From assembly GCF_038050405.1 (NCBI RefSeq), contig NZ_CP150901.1, positions 3,534,001 through 3,598,000 of the forward strand: a stretch of DNA of 64,000 nt, read 5' to 3'. This DNA is from Paraburkholderia sp. IMGN_8 (GTDB lineage: Bacteria; Pseudomonadota; Gammaproteobacteria; Burkholderiales; Burkholderiaceae). The position numbers and the translations under genes are program-made. The first letter of the stretch is position 1. Every line of letters starts with the position of its first letter. Positions 29,201-37,568 of the stretch are shown here, in pieces. The notes below the pieces were generated by a model that was not told where the DNA came from, ran no database searches, and was given only the letters and a program-made list of their open reading frames with translations.

Positions 29201-29888
29201 GGAATGTAACGGGCGCAGCCCAGCCGAGCGCGGTGGCAAGCGTTGAGAGCGTGCGGGGCAGTTGCGTATCAGCTTCGTCGGCACGGACAACCTGCACCAG
29301 GCCATCGACCGGGCGGCGGCGGCGCAGTTGCCGGATCTGGCCGAGCCACTTCCCGGCCTCGATGCCGTCCGGTGCCGCGTGGACGAGTACGGTCTCGTCG
29401 ACGTGCATGACGCCCGCCTGTTTGAGGCCGGGTGCGACCTGATCGACCCGCTCGTCCGTACCGTTCACCATCAGCCAGCGCAGGCGGCGGCGCCAGAACC
29501 AGCCTTGCGCAACGCGCAGTTCCTCGGCCATGCGTTGCAGGCGCGCGTCGCGCTTGAGCGGCCTGGCCGTCGTTGAGGCTGCCCCCTTCTCGCCGGTTCG
29601 AAGGCGCAACAGTCTGGCAGCGCCCGCGTATGCGCCGGTCGATATCGCGACCAGATGAATGATCACTATGACAACAAGCAACACCGGAATGCTGATCAGT
29701 ACCAGTGTGCGAGGCGTGCCATCTGGAATGCCGAGACGTTCGCTCCGGAACCAGACCAGCACGAGTGCGGCAACGGCAAGAACCAGGGCTGCGAGAGGCA
29801 GGCCCCAGATTGCAACCCGGCTCGGAGCTTCCACGGTGGAGGCGGCTTGAGGCTCCATGTTCTGCAGGTTATTTTTGGGTATCGCCAT
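26247..29888 (-). CDS. tssM: T6SS membrane-complex protein TssM (IcmF/VasK), degenerate NTPase
   Basis: About 1213 residues. Two membrane helices lie near residues 25-47 and 62-83, a third near 455-475, and a long periplasmic part contains the IcmF-related and DUF1215-type blocks (for example YRRQHGVPWYLRAGLSRNDDL and the C-terminal YHFEIMPQPTPSV). The cytoplasmic domain keeps the surrounding family pattern (FWRRRLRWLMV and RRRRPVDGLVQVV). The Walker A position reads NGTDERVDQ (142-150) and the Walker B position TVLVHAAPDG (166-175), so ATP/GTP binding is unlikely. TssM normally links TssL to TssJ; tssL is absent here. The start is uncertain: 29888, 29921 and 29858 are alternatives. Confidence 0.88.
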   Translation of the reverse strand: MAIPKNNLQNMEPQAASTVEAPSRVAIWGLPLAALVLAVAALVLVWFRSERLGIPDGTPRTLVLISIPVLLVVIVIIHLVAISTGAYAGAARLLRLRTGEKGAASTTARPLKRDARLQRMAEELRVAQGWFWRRRLRWLMVNGTDERVDQVAPGLKQAGVMHVDETVLVHAAPDGIEAGKWLGQIRQLRRRRPVDGLVQVVRADEADTQLPRTLSTLATALGWAAPVTFLHPVEAHGSPSEQFDAVGTFMPNDTRKQAQEAAARLPALLDEVEQRTAHAGVRLCGEPQWTTWMLEISKYVGDHCKRIAEGLQGLAASNWLRAPLAGVMFAPVFPGASVVPVPVANGDDTPVQPVEGPPAQTVTREQPAALLPVWREIAAGSPNYRGRRAGFYWPDALAMGALACAVVWTVALIVSGLGNRTLVKEAEATATAALATTPGTPRAMRTLLALQHQIDTLEYRRQHGVPWYLRAGLSRNDDLLDALWQPYRTVALRNLRQPVVQALEGQLAQLSQVRADEQQSHDAQQLAYNRLRAYLMLATPARADAPFLKAQMLDVWPAVVGMRAGEWLDTSQQLAGFWADHLKAHPDWRISTSIPLVTQMRSTLVNQIGLAASDDVLYQRVLDDARGKYADVSLATLLAGSDAHGLFTTTQTVPGIFTRAAWEGVIGRAIDAAAKGQHVKADWVLSGDQPTAQVSATVVEGTVDAARAALDAKHETDDLRQRLRERYFTDYTAAWTTMLNSFQWIPATSFSGVIDQLTRLTDAQTSPLLAVMKSVQYQGEAGRPSQALTDTLVRKAQGLLGGSGSDATQAPVVNPLDRSFGPLLALLGDANAAAVSGKAVNGNPANAAAFSGVSLSRVLTADTTVRLKLQRIQSSPDAQAMARSLAQAVFQGKLSDLSQARDDAALTAASLGAQWAGFGQTMFVQPLDAAWQAVLQPAAASLNEAWRAGVTAPFATTFASRYPFSPTSADASFAEFGRYVRADTGLINRFIEVELSGVLKRQGDQWVPNELAPQSLQFDPKFLAMLRLIGPLGARLYAQGEAGYHFEIMPQPTPSVTRTELTVDGQQVVYFNQHETWSPLAWPGNGLSGHALLTWQTLNGGLRIAFDATGDWAFLRMLEKAQVRPLDDTRYELVWNAGTGSEAAKAASATAGDTPDGTAAPLRYVLRTQAGAGPLELLRLRGFRMPERIFVTGRAGVISGLPSLPPLPPELQP

Positions 29889-31146
29889 GCGTGGAAGCCG
29901 TTTGATCTTGGGGTAAGACATGGAGAATGGCCGACTGCGGGCCATCGACGACGAGCTGCGGTCCGTCACTGGCACCAGATTCGATGGCAGCGGCAATCGC
30001 CAGCAGGCCGTTCGCTGCGCGCATGTCGCCGACAATACGATCCAGCCGGCACTGCGCGGCGTCTTTGGCCGCGGCCACAAACCCGGCGGCGCTCAAGGCT
30101 CGATCACAGTATTCAACCGGACGGGTTATCCACGCACGCTTCACTGAAGCAGCATCGGCTTTGCCCCAGCTCGCGGAGTTCGCGAAGCCGTATTCGGGTT
30201 CACCGGCATCGCCTGCAACGGGCCTGTGCAGCACAGCTTTTCTGCTGACCTCCTGCGGAAGCCTGAAATAGCCGGCGTCGAGCAGCACAGCGGCGCACCC
30301 CTCGGCGAGGCCTTCATTGATGTCGTCGTCGTACCACATTGCCGCGACGACGAGAAGCGGACGGTATTCGCGCGCATCGAGCCAGGCATCGGCCGCCAGC
30401 AACCCGTCAGTTGCCGGGACCGCCTGAACCTCAAGCGGCGGAAGCGCCGCCAGACGCATCGCGTCACGAACCTGGGCCAGACGCACGCTGGCGACTTCCG
30501 GCTCCGCCAGTACGCGCACCTGGGGCCAATATGCCTTTTCGTATCCCGTTAATGCCTGAATGCTCCCGACGAGCGGTTCAAGCGCAACACGGATCATCTG
30601 CACAACAGGAGCAGCCTTCGCCAGCACCGCTGCGTCACTCGCCTGGCCTTCCTCTTCATCCGTCATGGACGGACCAGCCAGTAACGGGTCATTGTCCTCA
30701 AAACGGTTGCACAAAACCTTCCCCGAGCCGTGCCGCGGTGCCTGCGCCTTCAGGATCGATCTTTTCCCTGCGAGCACGTCGGACAGGGATTTACTGCCAA
30801 GCGGCAGACAGTAACCTGCGCCTAGTACGTGCAGCGGACGCTGCGCGAACCTGATCTTCTCCGCGAGCCAGCGATCACGGTGATGGTTGCGCCAGTACGC
30901 GCGATACCACAGCACCTCGTAGCCTGCACGACCAAAGCCGAGCAGGACAAGGAACAGCCCGTTCGGCGCCCCAACAATCCAGCTCCAGAACCTGAGGCCG
31001 CTCGCAGGCTCGCCTTTCGGCCAGGCGAGCAAAACGATCACCGGGCCGCACACATTGCAGACGAACCAGGTAAATGCCCACGGCCAGAAACGCATCCGCC
31101 GGGGATACGCGTGGGGGCGCCCTGCGGGAGAGAGGTCGACGGGCAT
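29869..31146 (-). CDS. Membrane protein of unknown function in the T6SS operon
   Basis: 425 residues. Two N-terminal membrane helices (FWPWAFTWFVCNVCGPVIVL and WIVGAPNGLFLVLLGFG) are followed by a soluble C-terminal region with no motif recognised. The ATG at 31146 overlaps the stop codon of the PAAR gene (TAATG), and its own end overlaps the tssM start, so it is translationally coupled on both sides. This tight placement between PAAR and tssM argues for a role in spike or effector loading at the membrane complex. The function is unknown. Confidence 0.7.
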   Translation of the reverse strand: MPVDLSPAGRPHAYPRRMRFWPWAFTWFVCNVCGPVIVLLAWPKGEPASGLRFWSWIVGAPNGLFLVLLGFGRAGYEVLWYRAYWRNHHRDRWLAEKIRFAQRPLHVLGAGYCLPLGSKSLSDVLAGKRSILKAQAPRHGSGKVLCNRFEDNDPLLAGPSMTDEEEGQASDAAVLAKAAPVVQMIRVALEPLVGSIQALTGYEKAYWPQVRVLAEPEVASVRLAQVRDAMRLAALPPLEVQAVPATDGLLAADAWLDAREYRPLLVVAAMWYDDDINEGLAEGCAAVLLDAGYFRLPQEVSRKAVLHRPVAGDAGEPEYGFANSASWGKADAASVKRAWITRPVEYCDRALSAAGFVAAAKDAAQCRLDRIVGDMRAANGLLAIAAAIESGASDGPQLVVDGPQSAILHVLPQDQTASTHGDTQK

Positions 31147-31436
31147 TATTCGATGTCGACGTTTTCCAGCGACGAGAGAAGGCGGCAACCACAGGCACAG
31201 CGGTAATGATGCATGGCGGCGGGTTTGCCATCGCGGTCGGGGAACTTGTCGTAGCCCTCGTCGATAGTGGTCGGTCCGTGCTGGTCACAGATCGCGTCGT
31301 CGCCCTTGCGGGCAAGCGGCCTGCCCATGAATTCGGTCCATGGGGAGCCGCCGGTGACTTCGCCGCCGTGTTCCAGTTTGTCGCCTTTGCGGATGGGAGA
31401 TTGCATATAACGGTTGCCTGATTGATTGGATTCCAT
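31146..31436 (-). CDS. PAAR-domain spike-tip protein
   Basis: 96 residues. The PAAR pattern is visible: KGDKLEHGGEVTGGSPWTEF, then GRPLARKGDDAICDQHGPTT and the closing CACGCRLLSSL. PAAR proteins cap the VgrG spike and often bind a metal through Cys/His; here Cys and His are plentiful. The alternative ATG at 31406 (MQSPIRKGDK) would remove ten polar residues and is the more usual PAAR start. It lies between the immunity-like gene and the unknown membrane gene. Confidence 0.8.
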   Translation of the reverse strand: MESNQSGNRYMQSPIRKGDKLEHGGEVTGGSPWTEFMGRPLARKGDDAICDQHGPTTIDEGYDKFPDRDGKPAAMHHYRCACGCRLLSSLENVDIE

Positions 31437-31531
31437 ATTACTTCACCGCGGCATCGACAGATTTCAATTAACGGCTATCGAAAAACAGAGAAACTTTATT
31501 GTCGCTTACCGGATGATTCAGGAGCCTCCGA

Positions 31532-32128
31532 TTAAAAACCACCGACCCCAATTCCTTCGAGCAATTCAGGAATTCTGTCACTCTCTTTTTTATTAAGCTT
31601 CGCTTTTACAACTTCAAAAGAGAAACATGCCAAACCCCCTTTATCTGGACATATCAGGAAATAGTCTGGAATATTTAAATTTTCTTGATCACCGAAAACT
31701 GAGTTTACGTATGCGATAGTTCCACTCCAACCCTTGCCCTCATACCTTCGCTGCCAGACAACGTTGCGCGCGTAGCGCCCACCTGAATCTGCCTGGGCAA
31801 TTTCCTCGGCTGCAGTCGGCCTCTGTGCCACACCCTGCTTCGGCGCAGCAGATCCAACCGTGAAGCATCCGAACGAAAGCTTTCCGTGGATTGGTCTATC
31901 GGCGGGTTTCAACGAAACGTAAAAATCAAACGAAATTATCTGATCATTTATTTTTGAAGATGATTTTGAAATTTCGCTCAAAATATTTTTTCCGAGCACA
32001 TACCCACACTGATTCGTCAACAATGACACATTACTCTTCAAATCGTCCGGCTCGTGATTTATCGACTCCGCACTTGCCCCCAAAATCAAAGAGAAGAATA
32101 AGACACCTGTCAACACGATGTTTCTCAT
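31532..32128 (-). CDS. Probable periplasmic immunity protein for the upstream effector
   Basis: 198 residues with a signal peptide (MRNIVLTGVLFFSLILGASA). The mature protein has four to five cysteines (NQCGY, FGCFTV, LICPDKGGLACF), suggesting disulfides in the periplasm. The base composition is clearly AT-richer than its neighbours, as is common for effector-immunity cargo. The start overlaps the stop of the hydrolase-effector gene (ATGA), the standard coupling for an immunity gene. No family is recognised; the role is inferred from position and export. Confidence 0.65.
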   Translation of the reverse strand: MRNIVLTGVLFFSLILGASAESINHEPDDLKSNVSLLTNQCGYVLGKNILSEISKSSSKINDQIISFDFYVSLKPADRPIHGKLSFGCFTVGSAAPKQGVAQRPTAAEEIAQADSGGRYARNVVWQRRYEGKGWSGTIAYVNSVFGDQENLNIPDYFLICPDKGGLACFSFEVVKAKLNKKESDRIPELLEGIGVGGF

Positions 32129-34557
32129 AACACCTTCCTTCGTGAGAAATTTTCCGGCCACATTAGATTCTCCTGATTCGGCCCTTTGAAAAAAGGAACA
32201 TCGGCCAGCACCATCAACGCATTCGTGAATGACGTTGATCGATCCACCAGACCATTCATGTTTGGGGGATTCTGTCCTGTAGAACCCGGATAATTCACCG
32301 ACGCAGCACAATTCGTAAAGGACTGGTTGTAGTACCACACTTTAGTTCCAGCATTTGTACGAATGATCCTTCTTTCATTTATGCCGGCAATATCCGCATA
32401 TTTATTGGCACTATCCACCTTCGGACGAAGCGGATAGGTCTCCGATGGCATTGATTTTCCGGACCAAACCCAATAGGCACATGCACTATGGCTCGCATGA
32501 AAAACATCTCTCCCGATTTCGTTGCGCCACCGTAGCTCCTGCGCCCCCGGTGGCAAACTCGGACCGCGACCAAAGAATCTAAAGTACCTATAGTAATTGT
32601 TATTGCCACCTCCCATATCCCCGTGGGCATTTGTTAGCTGCAAGAATCCCCGCCCGAACCAACCATTATGCAAATCCGTCGCGTCATCGCTACGGTTTCC
32701 CTCCGTAAGGTAGTGAAACCAGCCCGTTTCCTGCGTGGCATTTGCAATGAAACATGCCTGTCGAAGAGGGGTATCAAGTTTGAACTTTCTCATCGAATTG
32801 TTCAAATTTGATCCGTATTGATCGACCAAAGACTCGGCAAAGCGTAGATTTGGCTGCTCCCATACCCCCTGATGGTTTGAATTGTGCGATCCCGGTTTTC
32901 TAATAACGAAGAACGGAATGAGCTGGAGCATCTCCTTTTTGCTCAACCAAGCGCATTTTCTGAAATGCCGGATAAACGCCAATGGGTGGAAGTACCAGAG
33001 CTTCTGTCCGGCGAGTGGCGTGTGGTCGAGAAACTGGAACTTGCTCAGGAATTCAATGAACCTGGTGTACCCGTTCGGGTTGGTATCCTTCTGTTTGCCA
33101 AAGAAGCCATCCGGATCGTTCAATCCCTGGTACCGCGCGTCGTTGTTGGACGGATCCCACTCGCTGCGCGCCTTGCACACCAGCCCTCTTAGCTTTTCGC
33201 GCATGCCCTCTGCGTTCTGTACGTAGCCTGCGAGCTGCTGATTCGCAGCGTTATCGTTATTCTTGTCGTACTCGAGCGGTTGGATCATGCCGGACGTCGC
33301 CTGCGGATCAGCAACGCCGGTCAGGCGGCAAAGTTCATCGTACCCGCAGAGCCCATCGTGATTGAACGGCGTGTTGTCCTCGTCTACCTTTTGCCACTCC
33401 TTGAAGAACGGGAAATCGGCGTCGGACAACTTCTTGATCGCGTCCGGCGCGATGTTGATGTAGCCCTGCGTGCCGTCCCCGTCGAACGGCACCGCAACCC
33501 AGGTGGCAGGGGCCGCACCCGAAGCGACCGAATGTGAAAGAATGCGCCCAAACCGCAGCATTTCATAGCCGTCACTCGGACAGGCCGAATAAAGGGCTAC
33601 CGAGCGGTCATAGAGGTCGTACTCGTACTGCCTCGTGTCGTTGTCGTACGAGTCCGCGATAGGGTCAGGTGTGAGCAGGGTAACGTTGTCGCTGTTGCCG
33701 CAATCGATCCACGCCTGCGTATAGCGCCGCCCCTTGTTGAACCAGGCCTCGACATAAAGCGTGTCGTGTTCGCCAATTGAGCCGCCAGGTAGCCGGGGGA
33801 ACCAAGTGTCATCCGCACCTGCCGGCTGCTGCACGAAATCCTGTGGACCTTGAATGACGAAATAGGTATGCCCCCAATAGTCGCTCGACGTAGGCTGAAC
33901 GGGGTTCTTCTCACCGAGCTGAACCTTGTGGCCGTCCTGATCGAACCAGGCAATGAAGTCCTCGTCGCTCATGAAGATCTCGAAGTGCAGATGCCGCACA
34001 CCCTGATGCTGGCCGACATAGCCAAGCATGTCCTTGCGATACACCTTTTTCGTGCCGCCTGGCTGAACGCCCCCATCCTTGCCTCCCGCCGTGTCGAGCA
34101 GCCATCTGGGAAGAGCATTTGGCGATCCTTCCTCCGGCGGATGGTTTGGCTGTGGAGCAAACTGCTCCTGGTTGGTCATGTCCAGCAGGTGCATGTAGAG
34201 CGAGTAATACGTAATCGACCGCCCGTCACCTGTGTCGGTCTTATGCCTGAGCAGGACAAAGCCAGCATTCGAGTTCAGCAACGGCTGCCCGGTCGTCGGA
34301 TCAGTCGTGCCGTCGGATAGGGCGCTCTTGCAGACCCGGTAGGCCACAACGTCACCATCGGCGATGGCCCGCACCTGTTCGTGCTGCTCTCCCGGATCCA
34401 GATGAATGCCGCAGTGAAAACGCCGGTCGAAGGCGACCGGATAGACTCCGTGATGGCCGATCTCGAACTGATCGACGGCATCCATCATGGGGTCCGGCTT
34501 TGACGCATCGTTGGACGTCAGACCCGAAACAGGCAGGAACGGAGGGCTGATGATCAT
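32125..34557 (-). CDS. T6SS peptidoglycan-hydrolase effector (M23-like plus lysozyme/GH19-like)
   Basis: 810 residues. The N-terminal third resembles M23 metallopeptidases: RRFHCGIHLDPG (H48...H52), VRAIADGDVVAYR, YYSLYMHLLD (H123) and VRHLHFEIF (H189, H191). The usual HxxxD is HxxxH here. The C-terminal 220 residues resemble GH19/lytic enzymes: FIANATQETGWFHYL (candidate acid E610) and FGRGFLQLTN. The middle carries no known motif. It lies 4 bp after vgrG, so it is likely delivered on that VgrG, and its gene overlaps the exported immunity-like gene. Predicted target: the cell wall of competing bacteria. Two cleavage chemistries in one protein is an inference from motifs. Confidence 0.72.
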   Translation of the reverse strand: MIISPPFLPVSGLTSNDASKPDPMMDAVDQFEIGHHGVYPVAFDRRFHCGIHLDPGEQHEQVRAIADGDVVAYRVCKSALSDGTTDPTTGQPLLNSNAGFVLLRHKTDTGDGRSITYYSLYMHLLDMTNQEQFAPQPNHPPEEGSPNALPRWLLDTAGGKDGGVQPGGTKKVYRKDMLGYVGQHQGVRHLHFEIFMSDEDFIAWFDQDGHKVQLGEKNPVQPTSSDYWGHTYFVIQGPQDFVQQPAGADDTWFPRLPGGSIGEHDTLYVEAWFNKGRRYTQAWIDCGNSDNVTLLTPDPIADSYDNDTRQYEYDLYDRSVALYSACPSDGYEMLRFGRILSHSVASGAAPATWVAVPFDGDGTQGYINIAPDAIKKLSDADFPFFKEWQKVDEDNTPFNHDGLCGYDELCRLTGVADPQATSGMIQPLEYDKNNDNAANQQLAGYVQNAEGMREKLRGLVCKARSEWDPSNNDARYQGLNDPDGFFGKQKDTNPNGYTRFIEFLSKFQFLDHTPLAGQKLWYFHPLAFIRHFRKCAWLSKKEMLQLIPFFVIRKPGSHNSNHQGVWEQPNLRFAESLVDQYGSNLNNSMRKFKLDTPLRQACFIANATQETGWFHYLTEGNRSDDATDLHNGWFGRGFLQLTNAHGDMGGGNNNYYRYFRFFGRGPSLPPGAQELRWRNEIGRDVFHASHSACAYWVWSGKSMPSETYPLRPKVDSANKYADIAGINERRIIRTNAGTKVWYYNQSFTNCAASVNYPGSTGQNPPNMNGLVDRSTSFTNALMVLADVPFFKGPNQENLMWPENFSRRKVL

Positions 34558-34561
34558 GGGC

Positions 34562-36937
34562 TTAGTGAGACGAGGAGTACTGGTCGGAAATTTTCAGGCT
34601 GCTCTTCGGCAGGGACGGCAGCGGCGTAGGGGCCTTGTCCGGCCCCTGGAAGGAGAACGACGCTGCCTTGATGGTGAAAGCGCCCGGGCAGTGAAACGTC
34701 ATGTTGCCGTTCTCGATGACAAGCGAGGCCCCGCCGCTGTTGAGCGTGATCTTCGACTTCGCCGCGACCTGAACGTCCGCGCCCTCACTGGCGACACGCA
34801 ACTGCTGCTTCGCGAACAGGTCCATTCCGTCCGTGAGCGCTGCAACCGAGACTTTCCCCTTTGCCGCAGTCAGGCTCAGGCCAAGCTTGTGCGCACACAG
34901 CGAAATCAGCTCGCCCGCCGCCATGCGTAGACGTTTGGTAATGCTGACGTCCATGTCCTTGCCTGCGGTGACGATCACGTTCTCGCCCGCCGAGTGCTGG
35001 GCCGATTTAGGCGTAACGAACGCCATGCCGCCCGGTGCGCTCGCGAGCAGCCCCGCGTCGCGAAGCTGGTTCAGCCCGTGGAGGAGCGCCACCTGTGTGG
35101 CGCGGTCGGCAGGGTCGGCACCGGTCTGCGTAGTCGCCGTCGCGAGATCCGTCACGCGCTGCAGGGCGGCCTTTAGTTGCGCGACGGCGGCAGGCATGTC
35201 CAGGTGCGGCGTGTCGGCCCCGGCTGCTGCGTCCGCCGAGAAGAACAGCCCCTTCGCCGCGCGCATCGTGCCCCACGCCTGGGCCGTAATCTCGAACCCT
35301 TCCCCGCGCTGGAGCTTTTTGCCGTTGAGCAGATAACCGAGATTGACCGCCGACTGGCTGTACACTGTCGCGATCCGCGCACTTTCCTTGCCCTGCAGGT
35401 CGTTGAACACGATCTCCGCGCCGCGCAGCGGCGAGCGCCAGATCGCGTAACTGAACATGGCCTGCGCCCCGTGCACCACGTCAGGATGGGAATAGTCGTG
35501 CAGGGCTCCAGCTATGTGGATACGATCCACATCGTGGTGGGCCGCATCGAGGATAACCTCGGTCCCCGGCAGCAGGGGCGAATGGAAGCCGCCCTGATAG
35601 GACGAGGACGGACGCAGCAGGCGCAGCTTCAGCAGTTGCTTGTCGGTATTGCCCGATCCCTGCAGGAACTTGGGCAGCACCGGATAGCGCCCGTATTCGT
35701 CCATACACCCGTAAGGCGCGGAGTCAAACGTCGTGACAACTCCGACAACCGGACCCTCCAGAAAACGCCAGTCCCGCTCATAAACGAATCTGGGACGATA
35801 CGTCAGGTGCGCGGGCATCGCCTTGAAGCGGGTATGCGCGGGCTGCGTGCGGCTGCCTTCCATCTTCATCGAAGTAATCACGAAGCCATATTCCGCGCTC
35901 GCCAGCTTCGTGTTGGTCAGCTTCATGACCACGCCCGGTGCGACGCCCTTCGCGTTGGTCGTACCCGAGAGCGTCGCCTGCCGCGCGATCTGCTCGTCGC
36001 GCCGCGTCTGCGCGAGCGCCTCGCCCTGCTCCTGCGTCAGATGGAACTCCGCGCTGCGGCTGATCTGCCCGAATACCGACCGGTCGTCAGCGTCATCGGA
36101 GACGCTCGCCGTTGCCCGTAGCGGGTCCTCCGGTGTGCGGTAGTTGCGCTCCCACAACTCAAGCGTGGCCGCCACCAGCTCGCGTTGCTCGCTGACTTCG
36201 AGTACCGCCTCATGCCAGTTGCTGTTGAGACCGGAGTTGGCCAGCAGGGGCACGTTGATCGAGCGTATATAGGCGCGCGGATTGTCCGCAATGACGAGCG
36301 TGTCAAGCTGTCCCTTCCGGCCTCGCCCCTGCTTGTAGAACCAGAAATAGCCCTTGCGTTTCGCGTGCCGTGTCACGAGATTCCAGACGGACTCCTCGTA
36401 CATCACGACCTGTTCCATCTTCTCCTGCTCGCCTTCCAGCTGGAATTCGACATCGAAAGCGTCGAAGTTCTGCCGGTCGATCAGCACCTTCGTCACCAGT
36501 TCCTGGAACGTCACGTCCTTGAAGGTGTCCGACCTGACCATGCGCTTGCACAGCGCGGCAAACCGCGGCTCGATGCGCAGCCGGTAGGCGGCCTCGTCGC
36601 GGCTCACACGGATACGCTTCCAGCGCGTCACCACGCCGTTGAATGTGGCCGCCTCATGGTCGACGGGTTCGACGTAGCTCGCCGAGGGGACTGCCGCCCG
36701 CTCGTCGATCTGCAGGCCCGCCCGCCGCCCGACGCATTGCTTGCCGTCGATATCGAGGCGCTGCGACGTCACCGTGATGTCGACCGTATAGTCCTTGCAG
36801 AAACCCGCGCGCACCTTGAATTTGAGCACGTCGAGGCCGAGGTCGAGCGTGCCGATCCATATTTTCAGATGCTGGGTGAGCCGCGCGCTCGGGTGGCGCA
36901 GCGCATCTGTAAAGCTCTTCGTCACAGCATTCATCAC
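34562..36937 (-). CDS. vgrG: T6SS spike protein VgrG (TssI) with DUF2345
   Basis: 791 residues. The N-terminal gp27-like part has ATFNGVVTRWKRI, FQELVTKVLIDRQNFDAFDV and VMYEESVWNLVTRHAKRKGYFWFY. The gp5-like OB-fold is around EGPVVGVVTTFDSAPYGCMD. The C-terminal DUF2345 beta-prism includes NVIVTAGKDMDVSITKRLR and ITLNSGGASLVIENGNMTF. It forms the trimeric puncturing spike; the DUF2345 tail usually docks PAAR and effectors. It is the first intact gene of the minus-strand T6SS operon, so the promoter should lie at about 36940-37070. Confidence 0.95.
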   Translation of the reverse strand: MMNAVTKSFTDALRHPSARLTQHLKIWIGTLDLGLDVLKFKVRAGFCKDYTVDITVTSQRLDIDGKQCVGRRAGLQIDERAAVPSASYVEPVDHEAATFNGVVTRWKRIRVSRDEAAYRLRIEPRFAALCKRMVRSDTFKDVTFQELVTKVLIDRQNFDAFDVEFQLEGEQEKMEQVVMYEESVWNLVTRHAKRKGYFWFYKQGRGRKGQLDTLVIADNPRAYIRSINVPLLANSGLNSNWHEAVLEVSEQRELVAATLELWERNYRTPEDPLRATASVSDDADDRSVFGQISRSAEFHLTQEQGEALAQTRRDEQIARQATLSGTTNAKGVAPGVVMKLTNTKLASAEYGFVITSMKMEGSRTQPAHTRFKAMPAHLTYRPRFVYERDWRFLEGPVVGVVTTFDSAPYGCMDEYGRYPVLPKFLQGSGNTDKQLLKLRLLRPSSSYQGGFHSPLLPGTEVILDAAHHDVDRIHIAGALHDYSHPDVVHGAQAMFSYAIWRSPLRGAEIVFNDLQGKESARIATVYSQSAVNLGYLLNGKKLQRGEGFEITAQAWGTMRAAKGLFFSADAAAGADTPHLDMPAAVAQLKAALQRVTDLATATTQTGADPADRATQVALLHGLNQLRDAGLLASAPGGMAFVTPKSAQHSAGENVIVTAGKDMDVSITKRLRMAAGELISLCAHKLGLSLTAAKGKVSVAALTDGMDLFAKQQLRVASEGADVQVAAKSKITLNSGGASLVIENGNMTFHCPGAFTIKAASFSFQGPDKAPTPLPSLPKSSLKISDQYSSSH

Positions 36938-37072
36938 GCATCCCTTGTCCGGTTGAAAGGAACGAGGCGAAATCGTTGCATTCGCAGCTACGGGCAGGAA
37001 AATCTAGGGTTGCAACGATAAAAGGTCAATCGGCCTGACTGGCCAGCGTCTGAAATTTTCAACAGATCTGCT

Positions 37073-37105
37073 AAACAACAATAAATAGGAGTTCTGTTGT
37101 TTTTT
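37073..37105 (+). terminator. Hairpin with T-run upstream of vgrG
   Basis: AAACAACA (37073-37080) pairs with TGTTGTTT (37095-37102) across a 14-base loop, and six T's end the plus-strand copy. As a plus-strand terminator it has no obvious gene to serve. It may instead insulate the vgrG operon, or be a remnant. Confidence 0.45.
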
Positions 37106-37568
37106 GAGATTCAGTTACGTGATACGCCCAATTCTTGGCGTGCTACTGACGCACCGGCGGCGCAAGGAGGTTGCGCACGGGGACGGCCATTCGTGCAGGC
37201 TCTCGCGACGCGGGGCGCTATTGGGCAGCATCGCGCCGTCGCGGGCGCGTGACCCGATATGCTCGATAACACGTTCGACGACCGTGAGTGCCTGACGCCC
37301 GGCGCCGTCCATCTCCACCTGCATGACCTGCCACGTGAGGTGGCCTAGCTGCTGATGTCGTGTACGCGCTCCGCCTACGAGCCACGCTGGTACGCACGCC
37401 CACCGATGACTCGCCCTTGCCATGCAGGCGGCCCCTCCCATTTGAGTGTAATTCCCACTTCGGATAGTTTCACCAGTGCATCGAACTTCGCGGCAAGCGG
37501 CAACAAAGGTTCCCATCCGCAATATTCAATGATTGCATGGGCCGCGTAATGACCTACGCCAGACAGGT
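37106..37568. other. Degraded region between vgrG and the TnsD-like remnant
   Basis: Minus-strand frames in two phases (for example LGHLTWQVMQVEMDGAG at about 37310 and AAHAIIEYCGWEPLLPLAAK at about 37500) look protein-like but are short, switch frame and have no ribosome sites. They could be fragments of one decayed gene. No family is recognised. Confidence 0.35.

Noticed and set aside
36185..37021. 278-codon plus-strand frame opposite vgrG
   Set aside because: Antisense shadow of vgrG.
37073..37105. vgrG operon terminator
   Set aside because: The T-run is on the plus strand and upstream of vgrG, so it cannot terminate the minus-strand operon.
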